This document shows, one piece after another, positions 1 to 7,697 of a DNA stretch of 64,000 nt (positions are counted from its first letter, which is position 1; every line of letters starts with the position of its first letter). The stretch spans positions 62,001 to 126,000 of the forward strand of contig NZ_LDNB01000021.1 of NCBI RefSeq assembly GCF_001026695.1. The letters are read 5' to 3'. A model generated the notes under the pieces. It worked only from the letters and a program-made list of their open reading frames with translations, was not told the origin of the DNA and made no database searches. The position numbers and the translations under genes are program-made. This stretch comes from Neobacillus vireti (GTDB lineage Bacteria > Bacillota > Bacilli > Bacillales > Cytobacillaceae).

Positions 1-471
1 AATTCCGCTTTGTGCAGCTGTAGTCAGTTTTGCTGCACTCTCCATTAAATGGCGGACTAATTGTGCTTGCAAGGGGCGATCACCATTTCCTATGACTTCT
101 ACAGGGGTGTTTAGTCCTTTTTTCACATCCCGGCTAAATCCTTCTGGAATCACAATCGTCGCCACCACCTTGTTCTTCTCCATTAGTGTCCTCGCCTTGG
201 CATGATCAACGATTGTAACCTTCGTTACCTTTGAAAGATGGCTGTTGTCTAATAATTGCCCAATGACATACTTAGTTTCTAGTGTCTGGTCGTCATCGAC
301 AATCGCAATTTCAAAAAGCTGCACATGAGCTTCCTCGCTAAAAAGCTTGATGCAAACTAACCCTATGCCTGCAAAAAACAGCATAGGGGTGAGTAGCAAT
401 ACGACGGTTATTTTCCAAGAATGTACCAAGGTTTTTAGTTGAAAAAATAGTAAAGTGAGAAAATCCTTCAT
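1..471 (-). CDS. ABC-2 type transporter permease, N-terminal part (cut by window edge)
   Basis: The 157 codons seen start at ATG (469-471) and run off the left edge with no stop. The protein begins with a hydrophilic stretch followed by one membrane helix (about residues 20-45). A soluble extracytoplasmic segment follows, with VIPEGFSRDVKKG-type sequence typical of ABC-2 (YhgE/NatB/YhaP-like) permeases, which export substrates with a separate ATPase. The start lies 2 nt beyond the stop of the zinc-ribbon gene at 474-2243, so the two are very probably co-transcribed. The substrate cannot be told, and the ATPase and the rest of the permease lie outside the window. Confidence 0.75.
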   Translation of the reverse strand, partial: MKDFLTLLFFQLKTLVHSWKITVVLLLTPMLFFAGIGLVCIKLFSEEAHVQLFEIAIVDDDQTLETKYVIGQLLDNSHLSKVTKVTIVDHAKARTLMEKNKVVATIVIPEGFSRDVKKGLNTPVEVIGNGDRPLQAQLVRHLMESAAKLTTAAQSGI

Positions 472-473
472 AT

Positions 474-2243
474 CTAGTAATCAGCTAGCCCGAAATCCTC
501 CAGTATCCCTTCCATACTGTTTTCCACTTCAAAGAGGATCTCATCAATGTCATCATCTGTTAATTCAGCTACATTTTTTCCCTCTGCCGCATTTAAACTT
601 GGAAGTTTAATAGTATCTTTTATATTCGTTTTTGAATCCACTGTGAGAGAAATGGTTCCAGGTGAGAACTTGTCTTGAACATTTAGCTTAATATCGAAAT
701 TTTGTTTGGAATATTTATCTTTCAAACTAATATCTTTTGTTTGATAAATACTTCCCTTGAAAGCCGGCACATCCTGAAATTCATTTCCTCCCAGTCGAAG
801 ATTAAAATCTCTTTCAACTGTTTGTTTATTTGCGCTCTTTCCTTTAAATAATGAGTTCATAGTGAAATCCGCTTTTGATTTAACGTCTCCACGATTTTCG
901 AACGTGAATAACACTTTTAAGTTTTCTTTTCTTAGATCTTTATCCTTTGTAATCGTATTGGTATAGCGAAGTTCCATTTTTCCTTCCGCTGCATCCTCTG
1001 GAGCTATCGCGATACTTACTTCTTCAAATGTCTTATTATTGCTCAGAGGGACATGTTTTGTCTCGATGGCAAACTTAGCAAACTCTTTATTTTCGCCAAC
1101 AGCAAAGTTGATTTTTCGGTCAATGATTTGTTTGTTTTTATCAATTAATAAGACATATTTTAAACCGTCTGGATAGTTAAGCCGGTTCATTGCTTTTTTC
1201 ATTTCTTTTAAGCTGGAAATAAGCTCTTTTTTCACATTTGCTTTATCTGTTAAATCCTTGTCGACCTGGTCTTCTAACGAAGCGGCTTTAGCAACTTTCA
1301 CAACCCGGTCTGTCATTATTTTTTGTAACTCATCATCTTTTATTAATTGATCTAAAAAGCTGTTCATGAAAGCGTTCGTTTCTTCTGGAGAAAGTTGAAA
1401 GGTAATTTCCCGTAAGGAAAGGGATTCGCCTTCATGGTCAAACTTAACTCCTTTTTTTAGCGTAAAGTTTTCCTCTTTCATTGCCGTTAACAGGAATTTC
1501 GAATATCGCTTTGTCAAGCTTTCTTTTTCTTTCTCGCTCAGCTTTAGTTCTTTCCATTGTAAATTATTTAACTCAAGTGTCTCTGGCCCTTGATAATATG
1601 GATTAACCATCCTCATGAACTCGCCATATTGATTAAAGTTCAAGTAAAAAAATTGGTCGTATATCTTCGGTATTTTAAGACCGGCCTGTTTTTTGGTTTG
1701 TACATACTCAACATCCAATGCTTTCGTTCCATCGATATTTAGAGCAACTGTAGAATGACTTGCTTGTTTAATTGGATTTTGATTTGTTTTAATCGTAATT
1801 GCTGACTGCTTTAATAATTCTAGTAACATTTCTTCTTGGTAACTCATATTTCCTTCATTAATATCTAGATTTCCAGAAAGCTTAATCTCTGAACTAGATG
1901 GACTTTCAAGCAGTTTTTCTTGGAATGCCAAATCATCCCCATACAATGCATTCCAATCGTCAGCCATTTGCTGATATGAGTTGTACTCGGAAAGTAAGAA
2001 AAGCTCTTTTGGGCTATTATTTAAGAAAAACATTCCCACTGCTGTTCCCCCGCCGATTAATACCAAGGCAGCAATTGTGATTAATACCCATTTTTTAGAG
2101 AAGTTGAATTTTGGCTTGGTTCTAGTCTCAACATATTCTAATGAAGAAGCTGTTTCCTCCATTTGTTCAACCGGCGCGCCGCAAGAATTACAGAACCTCC
2201 CTGCACCTGAAAGTTCCTTTCCACAATTTCCGCAAAACTTCAT
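474..2243 (-). CDS. Zinc-ribbon, single-pass membrane protein with large extracytoplasmic domain
   Basis: 589 aa. Residues 4-21 form a zinc ribbon with two CxxC pairs (CGNCG and CNSCG). A basic, low-complexity linker leads to one membrane helix at about residues 50-73. The remaining ~500 residues are predicted to lie outside the membrane; they are rich in Lys, Glu and Asn and have no catalytic motif I recognise. The architecture matches Firmicute zinc-ribbon/DUF proteins often found beside ABC-2 transporters. The gene is followed after 2 nt by the ABC-2 permease, which suggests a joint envelope or export role. The start is supported by GGGGG about 8 nt upstream. Function unknown. Confidence 0.7.
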   Translation of the reverse strand: MKFCGNCGKELSGAGRFCNSCGAPVEQMEETASSLEYVETRTKPKFNFSKKWVLITIAALVLIGGGTAVGMFFLNNSPKELFLLSEYNSYQQMADDWNALYGDDLAFQEKLLESPSSSEIKLSGNLDINEGNMSYQEEMLLELLKQSAITIKTNQNPIKQASHSTVALNIDGTKALDVEYVQTKKQAGLKIPKIYDQFFYLNFNQYGEFMRMVNPYYQGPETLELNNLQWKELKLSEKEKESLTKRYSKFLLTAMKEENFTLKKGVKFDHEGESLSLREITFQLSPEETNAFMNSFLDQLIKDDELQKIMTDRVVKVAKAASLEDQVDKDLTDKANVKKELISSLKEMKKAMNRLNYPDGLKYVLLIDKNKQIIDRKINFAVGENKEFAKFAIETKHVPLSNNKTFEEVSIAIAPEDAAEGKMELRYTNTITKDKDLRKENLKVLFTFENRGDVKSKADFTMNSLFKGKSANKQTVERDFNLRLGGNEFQDVPAFKGSIYQTKDISLKDKYSKQNFDIKLNVQDKFSPGTISLTVDSKTNIKDTIKLPSLNAAEGKNVAELTDDDIDEILFEVENSMEGILEDFGLADY

Positions 2244-2505
2244 TTCATTTCCCCCTTATTTCTCTCTATTTATTACTTATGTAGCATTATTTCCTTTCAT
2301 TCCCTTTTACATCATAAGAGAAGATGGACTATTTCACCATAGATTCGACAAAAATAGACAATCCTTACGATATAAAACTCCTAATTTTGGCGAATGACCG
2401 TCCTTTTTAAAAATTCCTAAGGTGTGAAATAGGTTTGCTACATTTCATAGATTTAAGTACTTGTTTGTCCTATTAGTGCATACAGTTTTTACAAAGGAGG
2501 GCCCT

Positions 2506-2871
2506 ATGAACACTTCTTTCGCTTCGGATAAACTTATCCGATATGCTGTCGCATATGTTTTTATTACTTCAGGATTGATGAAATTAGTAAGTGCTGAATT
2601 AGCTAATGGTTTTATGAGTTTAGGACTTCCATATCCACAAATCATGCTTAAGCTTGTAATATTACTGGAAGTAGGGTGTGGAATTCTAATACTGGTTAAT
2701 AAAGCGGTTAAAAACGCAGTAATCCCTTTGATCGCCATTATGATTGCAGCCCTTCTATTAACAAAAATTCCAACGCTGCACACTGGCTTTGTTCAATTCG
2801 CTTTTAACGCTCGGTTAGATATTGTTATGTTAGCTTTACTAATAATTCTATATAAACGACATCCAAAATAA
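2506..2871 (+). CDS. DoxX-family small membrane protein
   Basis: 121 aa with four predicted membrane helices. The pattern resembles DoxX/DoxD-like proteins: an N-terminal YAVAYVFITSGLMKL helix with a conserved Gly-x-x-Lys, then GLPYPQIMLKLVILLEVGCG. The ATG at 2506 is chosen over upstream codons because AAAGGAGG (2493-2500) sits 5 nt before it. DoxX proteins are linked in other bacteria to thiol or oxidant stress and respiratory complexes. No partner gene is adjacent here, and the gene appears monocistronic with a hairpin downstream. Confidence 0.75.
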   Translation: MNTSFASDKLIRYAVAYVFITSGLMKLVSAELANGFMSLGLPYPQIMLKLVILLEVGCGILILVNKAVKNAVIPLIAIMIAALLLTKIPTLHTGFVQFAFNARLDIVMLALLIILYKRHPK

Positions 2872-2884
2872 GAAGAATGAAAAA

Positions 2885-2942
2885 AAGGGACCATTCTATA
2901 AACTGCACTGTTAACAAGGCAGTTTTTCTAGGATGGTCTTTT
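2885..2942 (+). terminator. Hairpin terminator after the DoxX gene
   Basis: Long imperfect stem: GACCATTCTATAAACTGC pairs with the GCAG...GGATGGTC arm and is followed by TTTT. Confidence 0.6.
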
Positions 2943-2948
2943 GACGTT

Positions 2949-2979
2949 TTGCTGCAGATTCCATTCTTTGTGGTAAAAT
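2949..2979 (+). promoter_or_regulatory. Putative extended -10 promoter of the UvrC-like gene
   Basis: TTGCTG (2949-2954) and TAAAAT (2974-2979), the latter preceded by TGG, form an extended -10 element with a 19-nt spacer. Downstream, ATAGGAA and TTCCTAT (about 2997-3017) can pair around the ribosome binding site and the first bases of the start codon. Confidence 0.4.
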
Positions 2980-3015
2980 GAAAAAGATTTAAGCTATAGG
3001 AAGGGAAGTATTCCT

Positions 3016-4128
3016 ATGAATATAAAAGAAAAGGTAAAAAACCTGCCTGCATCACCTGGTGTTTACCTGATGAAAGATTCTTCTGCTAGAATCATTTACG
3101 TGGGGAAAGCAATAAATCTAAAAAACAGAGTACAGACCTACTTTCAAAACTCTAAAGCCCACTCGCAAAAGATAAAAAAGCTGCAAGCAAACATAAACGA
3201 TTTTGAAATTATCCTCACAGATACAGAATTTGAAGCATTTTTATTGGAATGTGAATTAATTCAGGAAATGAAACCATTATTTAATAAAAAAATGAAAAAT
3301 CCACAATCATATGCCTATATCCTGATTGATTTGAACGAAGACATGCGAAAACTAATAGTAAGCAATAGTCCCGAAAAAAAGGGCTATCTATCATTTGGAC
3401 CGTTTCCCAGCAAACATTCAGTAGAAAAAGCCGTTCAAGGAATTAAGGAATTCTATCAAATAAGCTGCAGCAGTTCTGCAAATAAGAACAGTCCATGTTT
3501 GAATTTTTCCTTAGGATTGTGTATTGGGATGTGCACTGGTGCTCCTCAAGCAATTGCCCAATACAATAACATATTAAATAAAATCATCGCTTTGCTGAAA
3601 GGTACCGATACAAGTATTCTTGAAGAAATCAAACAAAGAATGTTACTGGCATCAGAGCGATTTGATTTTGAAACTGCTGCGAAATATCGAAATTACCTCG
3701 AAGTGATAAACTTTCTAGTCAAAAAAGAACAGATTATTGATTTCACTGAAGCAAATAAAAATATCGCCATCATAGAACCGTTAACAGATGAAACTATTAA
3801 ACTGTTTCTTATTAAAGGAAACAAAGTTCTATTTAGCCAGAAATATTTGTTACCGAACACAAATTTGGAACTGCTGGTTGATCAGATAAAGATCGCTATT
3901 TTGACCAATTTTAACCCTAAGGTACACGATTTACCGCAAAAAGTTAGCAGGAATGATATCGACAAAGCCCAGATTATCCATAGCCATTTAAAAAGCAGTA
4001 ATTGCAGTTATCAAATGTTTCCGCAAAAATGGATTAAAACAAGGGATTCTGCCAGAATAGCTGAAGGCATAACCAAAACCTTGGTTAAACTGAAAACAAG
4101 GCTAGAAAAAAACACTCTTCTCTCATAA
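3016..4128 (+). CDS. Short UvrC-like GIY-YIG endonuclease lacking the C-terminal nuclease half
   Basis: 370 aa against roughly 590-600 for full UvrC. An N-terminal GIY-YIG nuclease domain (about 12-95; GVYLMKD and IIYVGKAINLKNRV) is followed by a four-cysteine segment (about 150-180; SC...PC...LC...MC) matching the Fe-S motif of UvrC. A UVR motif follows (about 205-235; RFDFETAAKYRNYLEVI), which in UvrC contacts UvrB. The RNase H-like endonuclease and HhH DNA-binding domains are absent; only a short remnant-like C-terminus remains. By domain content it should make only the 3' incision, like Cho of enterobacteria, but with an added UVR domain. The gene is clean, with its own promoter and terminator, so it is not simply a fragment. 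Confidence 0.8.
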   Translation: MNIKEKVKNLPASPGVYLMKDSSARIIYVGKAINLKNRVQTYFQNSKAHSQKIKKLQANINDFEIILTDTEFEAFLLECELIQEMKPLFNKKMKNPQSYAYILIDLNEDMRKLIVSNSPEKKGYLSFGPFPSKHSVEKAVQGIKEFYQISCSSSANKNSPCLNFSLGLCIGMCTGAPQAIAQYNNILNKIIALLKGTDTSILEEIKQRMLLASERFDFETAAKYRNYLEVINFLVKKEQIIDFTEANKNIAIIEPLTDETIKLFLIKGNKVLFSQKYLLPNTNLELLVDQIKIAILTNFNPKVHDLPQKVSRNDIDKAQIIHSHLKSSNCSYQMFPQKWIKTRDSARIAEGITKTLVKLKTRLEKNTLLS

Positions 4129-4132
4129 TAAT

Positions 4133-4168
4133 AAAGCCCTCGTTTACAAATCTGACGAAGGGCTTTTC
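4133..4168 (+). terminator. Rho-independent terminator of the UvrC-like gene
   Basis: AAGCCCTCGT pairs with ACGAAGGGCTT, followed by a short T run. Confidence 0.75.
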
Positions 4169-4320
4169 CTGTTCCCAAAAATATTCTAATATTTTACATA
4201 TTACTAAATCTATTTATCTATTTAGACTGAATAATTAGCTATTTTGGAATTAATTTACTATTTCAAAAAAACTTTCTTTTTTTTTAATAAATTCCCCAAA
4301 ACCCTAGTAAAATCAACGTT

Positions 4321-4334
4321 TGTAAGCGCTTAAT
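4321..4334 (+). promoter_or_regulatory. Possible catabolite-responsive element (cre) upstream of dtpT
   Basis: TGTAAGCGCTTAAT matches the CcpA cre consensus TGWAANCGNTNWCA except at the last two positions. It lies 24 bp upstream of the -35 box of the peptide transporter promoter. Confidence 0.4.
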
Positions 4335-4357
4335 ATTTAATTACCAAAAAATTAGTT

Positions 4358-4387
4358 TTGACAATTCAAAACCCCAATAAGTATTAT
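4358..4387 (+). promoter_or_regulatory. Sigma-A promoter of dtpT
   Basis: TTGACA (4358-4363), an 18-nt spacer, then TATTAT (4382-4387). The leader is only about 18 nt and contains the ribosome binding site. Confidence 0.6.
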
Positions 4388-4411
4388 AAAATAATAAGAG
4401 GAGGTTGGATT

Positions 4412-5902
4412 ATGTCAAATTTAAATAGGCAGAAAATTGTGGATAGTGTTCCGCAAACAGGATTTTTTGGACATCCTAAAGGATTATTCACACTTTTCTT
4501 TACGGAGTTCTGGGAGCGTTTTTCCTATTATGGAATGCGGGCCATTCTTGTATTCTATATGTACTACGAAGTCTCCAAAGGTGGATTAGGGATTGACGAA
4601 ACCCTTGCACTTTCTATCATGTCCATTTATGGATCACTTGTTTATATGTCCGGAATTATTGGCGGCTGGTTAGCTGACCGAGTTTTCGGTACATCGAGGG
4701 CAGTGTTTTACGGCGGAGTATTGATTATGTTTGGACACATTGTCCTCGCCATTCCTGGAAGTGTCAGCATGTTCTTCGTATCCATGGTATTGATTGTCCT
4801 TGGTACAGGATTGCTTAAGCCAAACGTTTCTAGCGTTGTCGGTGAACTTTACAGTGAACAAGATAATCGTCGTGATGCAGGTTTTACCATTTTCGTTATG
4901 GGGATTAACATGGGGGCATTTATCTCTCCACTAATTGTTGGAGCAGTAATGGACTATAGCTTCCACATTGGTTTCGGTATTGCCGCAGTTGGTATGTTTT
5001 TGGGACTAGTCATTTTTATTCTAACAAAGAAGAAAAACCTTGGACTTGCTGGTACAATCATTGCAAATCCAATGTCACCAGCTGAAAAGAAAAAAACCTT
5101 TACTATTTTTGGCATTTGTGTCGTAATTCTTGCGATTGTTTGTGCTATTTTAATCCCTAACGGACTACTGACATTTAAGGGATTTGTCAATTTAGTTACC
5201 ATTCTTGGTTTCTTGATTCCAATTATATATTTTGTTGTCATGTACAAAAGCTCGAAAACAACTGCTGTCGAACGTTCGCGTATTCTTGCTTATATACCAT
5301 TATTTATTGCATCGGTTATGTTTTGGTCGATTCAAGAGCAAGGCTCCACTATTCTTGCCAATTATGCAGATAAACGTACGCAATTAGACTTTGCAGGAAT
5401 CCATATTTCTCCTGCCTGGTTTCAATCATTAAACCCATTATTTATCATTATTTTTGCACCTATATTTGCCTGGTTATGGGTAAAGTTGGGGAAACGCCAG
5501 CCAACGATTCCACAAAAGTTTTCGTACGCACTGCTTTTCTCAGGGGTGTCATTCTTAGTGATTTTACTGCCAGCTTATTTTGGCGGTTCAAATTCTTTAG
5601 TAAATCCTTTGTGGCTTGTTCTTAGTTATTTAGTTTGTGTTTTCGGGGAATTATTATTATCACCTGTAGGTTTGTCAGCAACTACAAAATTAGCACCTGC
5701 TGCCTTCTCAGCACAAACGATGAGCTTATGGTTCTTATCAAATGCTGCTGCACAAGGGCTCAATGCACAACTCGTTAGATTTTATAAACCCGAAACTGAA
5801 ATGACTTATTTTGGTGTTATCGGCGGAGCCTCCATCGCGCTTGGAATTTTGTTATTTATGCTATCACCAAAGATTCAAACCTTCATGAAGGGTGTTCGGT
5901 AA
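4412..5902 (+). CDS. dtpT: POT-family di-/tripeptide:proton symporter
   Basis: 496 aa with about 14 membrane helices. The N-terminal signature EFWERFSYYGMR is the ExxERFxYYG proton/substrate motif of the POT (PTR2) family, and GLLKPNVSSVVGELY matches the second family motif. It imports di- and tripeptides driven by the proton gradient. The ATG at 4412 is chosen because GAGGAGG (4399-4405) lies 6 nt upstream; an upstream ATG would overlap the -35 promoter element. The gene is monocistronic, with its own promoter, a possible cre site and a terminator. DtpT is the closest well-known relative. Confidence 0.9.
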   Translation: MSNLNRQKIVDSVPQTGFFGHPKGLFTLFFTEFWERFSYYGMRAILVFYMYYEVSKGGLGIDETLALSIMSIYGSLVYMSGIIGGWLADRVFGTSRAVFYGGVLIMFGHIVLAIPGSVSMFFVSMVLIVLGTGLLKPNVSSVVGELYSEQDNRRDAGFTIFVMGINMGAFISPLIVGAVMDYSFHIGFGIAAVGMFLGLVIFILTKKKNLGLAGTIIANPMSPAEKKKTFTIFGICVVILAIVCAILIPNGLLTFKGFVNLVTILGFLIPIIYFVVMYKSSKTTAVERSRILAYIPLFIASVMFWSIQEQGSTILANYADKRTQLDFAGIHISPAWFQSLNPLFIIIFAPIFAWLWVKLGKRQPTIPQKFSYALLFSGVSFLVILLPAYFGGSNSLVNPLWLVLSYLVCVFGELLLSPVGLSATTKLAPAAFSAQTMSLWFLSNAAAQGLNAQLVRFYKPETEMTYFGVIGGASIALGILLFMLSPKIQTFMKGVR

Positions 5903-5910
5903 GAAAAGAA

Positions 5911-5957
5911 AAAAGGTGCCTGCCTCCGTCGAAAGGATGGAGACTGGCACCTTTTTA
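5911..5957 (+). terminator. Terminator of dtpT
   Basis: AAAAGGTGCC pairs with GGCACCTTTTT across an interrupted stem. It is rich in GGTGCC/GGCACC, like many dispersed hairpins in this genome. Confidence 0.7.
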
Positions 5958-6020
5958 ATTGGCATTATACAGTCCGTCCGCAATCCACTCCTTACTTTTA
6001 CTTATTCAACTAAGACAAAA

Positions 6021-6932
6021 TTAGTTATTCTCAGTCAATTTTGCTATGATTTTTTCGCAGATTTCATGGGTCTTTAATGCGTCCGCAGCTGTGATCATCG
6101 GCAAGCTATTTGTTTGAACAGCTTGAATGAAATTCGCAACCATTTGCTCAAAGCCACGTTTCCTTAAGGTTGATTCCCAGTCACTGCCCCGGACCTGGAT
6201 ATTTTCCATGTCTTTTGAAATCATCAGCTGGGAGACATTAGAAACGGTTCTTTTCTCCATTGGACCCATGACCTGGGCAATTTCTTCGTTCGTCCCATTA
6301 TCACGATTCATAATCCCGACTGCTGTTGCCCCTTTAGAGATAAACTGGATGACCACATGATAAAGTGTGTCGCCTTCCATACGGCCATTCACGAGAAGCT
6401 CCTCAATTGGATGTGGAAATAAATATCTTAGCGTATCTACGACATGAATGAAATCATCAAAAATAAAGGTCCTTGGCTCACCCGGAAGACCTTTGCGGTT
6501 TTTCTGGACAAGCACCATATTTGGATTGGCAACTTCCTTCAATTTCCCGTAGGAAGGTGCATATCGACGATTAAATCCAGTCATCAGAATAAGACCTTTC
6601 TCTTCTGCTAGTTCGACAAGTCTTTTCGCGCCCTCAAAATGGTCAGTAATCGGTTTATCGACAAAAACATGAATACCACGGTTAAGGAGCCGTTGAGCAA
6701 TATCTTCATGGGAAGATGTCGCCGAATGGACGAAAGCACCAACAATGCCGCTTTCGACTAATGACTCAAAATCAGAATGAAGATGATCAAAACGGTATTG
6801 CCCGCCAATACACCTTAGCTTCTCTTGATTTCTTGTATAAAAATGAAATTCAACATCCTTCATACTGCCGTAGACAGGCAGATAGGCCTTTTGCGCAATA
6901 TCCCCAAGTCCGATAACCCCAAATTTAATCAT
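6021..6932 (-). CDS. Gfo/Idh/MocA-family NAD(P)-dependent oxidoreductase (MviM/YceM-like)
   Basis: 303 aa. Residues 1-120 form a Rossmann fold starting FGVIGLGDIAQKAYLPVY, with the dinucleotide-binding Gly pattern. HVFVDKPITDHFEGAKRLVE carries the conserved Lys-Pro of the family, and MTGFNRRYAP and DDFIHVVDTLRYLF follow the pattern of E. coli YceM/MviM rather than IolG-type inositol dehydrogenases. The C-terminal half is the alpha/beta substrate domain. The substrate is unknown and the gene stands alone between terminators. The start ATG at 6932 is preceded by only a weak A/G-rich site. Confidence 0.8.
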   Translation of the reverse strand: MIKFGVIGLGDIAQKAYLPVYGSMKDVEFHFYTRNQEKLRCIGGQYRFDHLHSDFESLVESGIVGAFVHSATSSHEDIAQRLLNRGIHVFVDKPITDHFEGAKRLVELAEEKGLILMTGFNRRYAPSYGKLKEVANPNMVLVQKNRKGLPGEPRTFIFDDFIHVVDTLRYLFPHPIEELLVNGRMEGDTLYHVVIQFISKGATAVGIMNRDNGTNEEIAQVMGPMEKRTVSNVSQLMISKDMENIQVRGSDWESTLRKRGFEQMVANFIQAVQTNSLPMITAADALKTHEICEKIIAKLTENN

Positions 6933-7004
6933 TGAAAAACCCCATTTCTTTTCGCAATTACTCCATCTTTACCATACACCTTTGGAACTTGAACTACCAA
7001 TAAT

Positions 7005-7040
7005 AAAAGCTGTGGGATCACCTGCATCCACACAGCTTTC
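7005..7040 (-). terminator. Hairpin terminator below the zinc-ribbon gene
   Basis: AAAGCTGTGGGAT pairs with ATCCACACAGCTTT around a 7-nt loop. Confidence 0.65.
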
Positions 7041-7091
7041 ATTTATTGCGCTTTGCTTGCATTTTGCTCATCTAATACTGGGCAAATTCAT

Positions 7092-7529
7092 TCAATTTAA
7101 AATTTTTATATTGCCGATAATTGGCAGCGGTTTTTGTTCGCCTTTATAGGCATTTACCATTCCAATAATCATCAAAGCGAATAATGCCAGACCCCATAAA
7201 GAAGAAACTAAAGACATAATGATCCATAATTGCCACAGCATAGCTGAGATAATCGAGAAAACAATCTGTCCGCCAACTGCAGTAATTAACAGGACTAGAC
7301 TTTGATTCGCATGAAAACGTCCCACCTTAGAATTAGGGCAAGCAACAAGCGGCAAGAAAAATAAGATCCCTAGATACGAGAGCACGAAAATCACCTTATT
7401 ATCCTGATCCTCTTTTTTCGCAGCCGCAGCTTGCTGCTCCGTCTGCGGATCGTTGTTTAATGCTGCACCACATCCGTCGCAGAACTTTGCATTCTCCGCA
7501 AGCTGCTTACCACATTTGTTACAAACCAT
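7092..7529 (-). CDS. Zinc-ribbon small membrane protein (DUF4870-like)
   Basis: 145 aa. The N-terminal zinc ribbon has CNKCG and CDGCG pairs at residues 2-18. A Gln/Ala-rich linker leads to three hydrophobic helices in the last 95 residues. VGRFHANQSLVLLI resembles the xHaxQal motif of DUF4870/TIC20-like membrane proteins. ATG 7529 is chosen because GGAGG (7538-7542) lies 8 nt upstream; a GTG at 7538 would overlap that site. Role unknown. The other zinc-ribbon membrane protein (474-2243) is not otherwise similar. Confidence 0.7.
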   Translation of the reverse strand: MVCNKCGKQLAENAKFCDGCGAALNNDPQTEQQAAAAKKEDQDNKVIFVLSYLGILFFLPLVACPNSKVGRFHANQSLVLLITAVGGQIVFSIISAMLWQLWIIMSLVSSLWGLALFALMIIGMVNAYKGEQKPLPIIGNIKILN

Positions 7530-7616
7530 AAAAAACACCTCCAGTTATTTTAATAGTCCACTCTAGTTTATTAATATTTATGTATCTTTGTGCCAAGTTT
7601 TTCCTTGTCCCATTGA

Positions 7617-7646
7617 TAAAAAAAACAGGCACCTATTAGGCGCCTT
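7617..7646 (-). terminator. Terminator of the RND pump gene
   Basis: On the minus strand AGGCGCC pairs with GGTGCCT around a short loop and is followed by eight T. A second perfect 8-bp hairpin (CTCAGAAC/GTTCTGAG, 7685-7710) overlaps the stop codon of the gene. Confidence 0.7.
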
Positions 7647-7697
7647 AATTTAAACTACATCTATGTGTCTCTTCCTTAGATATACTCAGAACCTGTA

